DNA of 8,129 nt from Dictyoglomaceae bacterium. GTDB taxonomy: Bacteria > Dictyoglomota > Dictyoglomia > Dictyoglomales > Dictyoglomaceae. Each line of letters starts with the position of its first letter. Position 1 is the first letter of the stretch. Position numbers and translations under genes: made by a program. This document shows, piece after piece, positions 6,002-8,129 of the stretch. The notes beneath the pieces are model-generated. The model worked only from the letters and a program-made list of their open reading frames with translations, was not told the origin of the DNA and made no database searches. The stretch lies in the NCBI GenBank assembly GCA_026417425.1, contig JAOADF010000044.1:1-8129 (forward strand). Direction: 5' to 3'.

Positions 6002-8008
6002 ATGAACAAAAAAAGAATATTAGTAAAGATAGATAAAATTAAAGATAAAGCAAAAAAAAGGATTTTATCTGTAACTATCTTTATTTTTATCTTAATAAAT
6101 AGCTTTATTCTTAGCATTGACTTCTTTATTACACCCCCCCTAAAATTAGGAGAAAAATCTTCTAAAAATATTGAGGCTCCAAGATCAATTGTCTATATCG
6201 ATAAAGATGAGACGAATCGAATAAAAACTCTTCTTTTGTCTCAATTCAAACCCATTTATAAGATTGACCAGAATATCACTATAAATGCTTTAAGAAAATT
6301 AAATGAAATATTTAAAAATCACTATGGAATTAGTGAAAAATCTAAAAAATACTTATCTTCTATTTCTCTATCAAAATTAAACACAATTATAGAAAGAACT
6401 GAAATCTGGTTATCTGAAACATACTCAAAAGGAATCTCTAAGGATAATATAGAAATAAGAAAAAATGAATTAATAAGTTTTTTAAAAAGAGAATTTAACT
6501 TTCCTCCTTATCTTTCTGAGGAAATCACACAAATCGTTCTTGAATCTAATATGTATATTGATGAAAAAGAAACAGAATTAAAAAAACAAGAATTATTAAA
6601 ATCAATAAAACCTATAGAAAAATTAATTTCAAAGGGAGATATCATTGTCAAAAGAGGAGAGATAATAGATGAAGAAAAATATAAAATTTTAGATACTCTT
6701 GGATTAACAAACTCTTTTAACAACATTATTAGAACTATAAGTTTAGTTAGTCTTGTCATCTTATTCCAGATATCTCAAAGACTTTTTTACTTCATGTTTA
6801 CAATTAATTCTGATTTGAACATATTCATTCTTTCCCAGGTACTTTTCTCCTTAGGTTTACTCTTAATTAAGCTATTTTCCATAATTTCTCCTTACCTATC
6901 TCCTTTAGCCTCAGTTTTTTTCCTATCTTCAACTACATTAAATGTTTCTTATTCTATTCTTATGAATTTTCAACTCTCTATACTTTTTGGTTTAATCAAT
7001 AACTCTTTTCTACTTCTTCTAATTCCTATTTTTAATTTTTTAATTATTTCATATTTTTTAAAAGAAATTGAAGATAGAACAAAATTTATAAAAATTGCCT
7101 TTTATTTATTTCTTAATAATATAATCCTTATAATACTTTTCAATTTTCTTACCGGGGATTATAAACTTGAAACCTCTGAAATTCTAAGTGTTTTTGTTAA
7201 TCCATTTCTATCTACAATTTTAGCCCTTGGGCTTTTACCCTTTTTAGAAAATATTTTTAGAGTTGCAACCCCTTTAAGATTATTAGAGCTTTCTAATCCA
7301 AACTATCATCTTTTACATAAATTATTCTTAGAAGCTCCCGGAACTTATTACCATAGTTTAATTGTGGGTAATTTAGCAGAAAGAGCTGCGGAAGCTTCCA
7401 ATGCTAATACTTATCTTGTAAGAGTTGCATCTCTTTATCATGATATTGGCAAAATTAAAAGACCTCAATACTTTATTGAAAATCTTATGCCTGGACAAAC
7501 TAATCCTCATAATTCTCTTAATCCCTATATAAGTGCTCTTATAATTAAAAACCATACAAATGAAGGTGCTCAAATAGCAAATAATTATAAATTCCCAAAA
7601 TCAATAATTGACATTATTGAACAACATCATGGTACAAGTCTTATCACCTACTTCTATTATAAACAGAAAGAAATATCCAAGACTTCTGTTCCTGAGGAAG
7701 ATTTCAGATATTTAGGTCCTAAACCTAAATCTAAGGAAGCAGCAATAGTAATGTTAGCGGATAATATAGAAGCTGCAACAAGATCTTTAAATAATCCTGC
7801 TCCTGAAACAATAGAAAAGGTTGTCAGAAAAATAATAAATGAAAAAATTACCGATGGTCAATTAGAAAATGCTAATCTCACTTTAGAAGAGTTAGAAAAA
7901 ATTTCTCAGAGTTTTATTAAAACTCTTTTGAGTTTGAGACATCCTCGTATACCTTATCCACAGGAAGAAAAGCTTTTCAAAAATAAAAAGGAGGCTTACT
8001 GGCGATGA
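6002..8008 (+). CDS. pgpH: Cyclic-di-AMP phosphodiesterase, 7TM-HD (PgpH/YqfF) family
   Basis: A 668-residue inner-membrane protein expected to hydrolyse cyclic-di-AMP to pApA. Order of parts: cytosolic basic N-terminus (1-20), first membrane segment (21-43), extracellular 7TMR-HDED domain (about 45-235, ending in the family-typical KGDIIVKRGEII), a seven-helix membrane region (about 242-420), and a cytosolic HD domain (about 435-650). Likely metal ligands are all present: H451, H480 and D481 in HDIGK, H518, H542, H543 and D587. The family usually has about 710 residues; the extracellular part seems somewhat short. The ATG at 6002 is the first possible start after an in-frame TAA at 5987, but it has no Shine-Dalgarno sequence. 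The last codons (ending EAYWR) overlap the 3' end of the opposite-strand 5S rRNA gene by 11 bases. The common downstream partner ybeY is absent. Substrate is inferred from family. Confidence 0.93.
   Translation: MNKKRILVKIDKIKDKAKKRILSVTIFIFILINSFILSIDFFITPPLKLGEKSSKNIEAPRSIVYIDKDETNRIKTLLLSQFKPIYKIDQNITINALRKLNEIFKNHYGISEKSKKYLSSISLSKLNTIIERTEIWLSETYSKGISKDNIEIRKNELISFLKREFNFPPYLSEEITQIVLESNMYIDEKETELKKQELLKSIKPIEKLISKGDIIVKRGEIIDEEKYKILDTLGLTNSFNNIIRTISLVSLVILFQISQRLFYFMFTINSDLNIFILSQVLFSLGLLLIKLFSIISPYLSPLASVFFLSSTTLNVSYSILMNFQLSILFGLINNSFLLLLIPIFNFLIISYFLKEIEDRTKFIKIAFYLFLNNIILIILFNFLTGDYKLETSEILSVFVNPFLSTILALGLLPFLENIFRVATPLRLLELSNPNYHLLHKLFLEAPGTYYHSLIVGNLAERAAEASNANTYLVRVASLYHDIGKIKRPQYFIENLMPGQTNPHNSLNPYISALIIKNHTNEGAQIANNYKFPKSIIDIIEQHHGTSLITYFYYKQKEISKTSVPEEDFRYLGPKPKSKEAAIVMLADNIEAATRSLNNPAPETIEKVVRKIINEKITDGQLENANLTLEELEKISQSFIKTLLSLRHPRIPYPQEEKLFKNKKEAYWR
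7979..7997 (-). terminator. Possible rRNA operon terminator / pre-5S processing stem, 3' arm
   Basis: Directly after 5S rRNA the minus strand reads AAGCCTCC followed by TTTTTATTTTT. GCCTCC (7995-7990) can pair with GGAGGC (8119-8114) just before the 5S 5' end, extending the terminal helix of 5S with an AA bulge. A stem followed by a T-run fits a terminator in which the whole 5S domain closes the hairpin. It lies inside the pgpH coding region on the other strand. Pairing is seen; terminator function is inferred. Confidence 0.45.
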
Positions 8009-8113
8009 CCTACTCTCCCACCCCGTTGCCAGGGCAGTACCATCGGCGCTGGAGGACTTAGCTTCCGTGTTCGGAATGGATACGGGCGTTTCCCCTCCGC
8101 TCCTATCACCAGT
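7998..8113 (-). rRNA. rrf: 5S ribosomal RNA
   Basis: About 116 bases on the minus strand, a normal 5S length. The ends pair as helix I: ACTGGTGAT with ATCGCCAGT (9 bp including one G-U). Conserved internal sequence includes CCGAAC in loop C (8074-8069), GCGCCGATGGTACTG in the helix IV/loop E side, and GGGAGAGTAGG (8019-8009) before the 3' strand of helix I. The gene is complete within a few bases at each end. The flanking sequence to the right (8114-8129) is a short purine-rich spacer, probably leading to 23S rRNA beyond the window. Its 3' end overlaps the convergent pgpH gene. Confidence 0.96.
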
Positions 8114-8129
8114 GCCTCCTCTCTCCCTT

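Noticed and set aside
6508..6759. Minus-strand open frame of 83 codons inside pgpH
   Set aside because: It is a shadow of the extracellular domain coding, with no start signals and no family features.
7373..7573. Minus-strand open frame of 66 codons inside pgpH
   Set aside because: It lies opposite the HDIG active-site coding, where the plus-strand frame is clearly conserved.
8005..8061. Short plus-strand frame of 18 codons (starting MTYSPTPLPG) after an AAGGAGG
   Set aside because: It is the exact complement of 5S rRNA. Such frames are a common false annotation, and the apparent ribosome binding site is the complement of the 5S flank.

Overview
The window is AT-rich chromosomal DNA from a bacterium. 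The tRNA and 5S rRNA genes are much more GC-rich than the protein genes around them, which is typical of a thermophile. Coding favours AGA and ATA codons, and most start codons follow strong AAAGGAGG-type ribosome binding sites. The gene orders glmU-prs-rplY(ctc) and tmk-darA are also found in Firmicutes. Base composition, protein character and the short GlmU fit Dictyoglomus best from memory, but that is an inference; another low-GC thermophile is possible. Nothing looks mobile or recently transferred: no transposase, integrase, phage gene or CRISPR repeat is visible.

Minus-strand unit (right to left, 5826 down to 1). A near-consensus sigma-70 promoter (TTGACC-17-TATAAT) sits directly before tRNA-Gln(UUG). 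Sixteen bases after the tRNA CCA end comes a tight series of genes: a shortened glmU (UDP-GlcNAc pyrophosphorylase), prs (PRPP synthetase), rplY/ctc (ribosomal protein L25), a DegV/FakB-like fatty-acid-binding protein, a SpoIIIAA-like ATPase with an R3H domain, tmk (thymidylate kinase), and the first 41 codons of a DarA/PstA-type cyclic-di-AMP receptor that runs off the left edge. Gaps are 2 to 22 bases and tmk/darA overlap by 4, so this is probably one operon. The genes supply cell-wall precursor, nucleotide and translation functions.

Divergent intergenic region (5787-6001). It holds the tRNA promoter, a possible promoter for the rightward gene, an A6T6 palindrome, and an AAGGAGG sequence with no start codon after it.

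Plus-strand unit (6002-8008). One large membrane protein gene, pgpH, encodes a 7TM-HD cyclic-di-AMP phosphodiesterase with an extracellular 7TMR-HDED domain and all expected HD metal ligands. Its last codons overlap the 3' end of a complete 5S rRNA gene on the opposite strand, the tail of an rRNA operon arriving from the right.

Overall the genes are housekeeping. The points worth a second look are the GlmU without its acetyltransferase active site, the pgpH/5S rRNA convergent overlap, the tRNA-led operon whose first mRNA cistron has no Shine-Dalgarno sequence, and the presence of a c-di-AMP hydrolase and a c-di-AMP receptor at the two ends of one short region.
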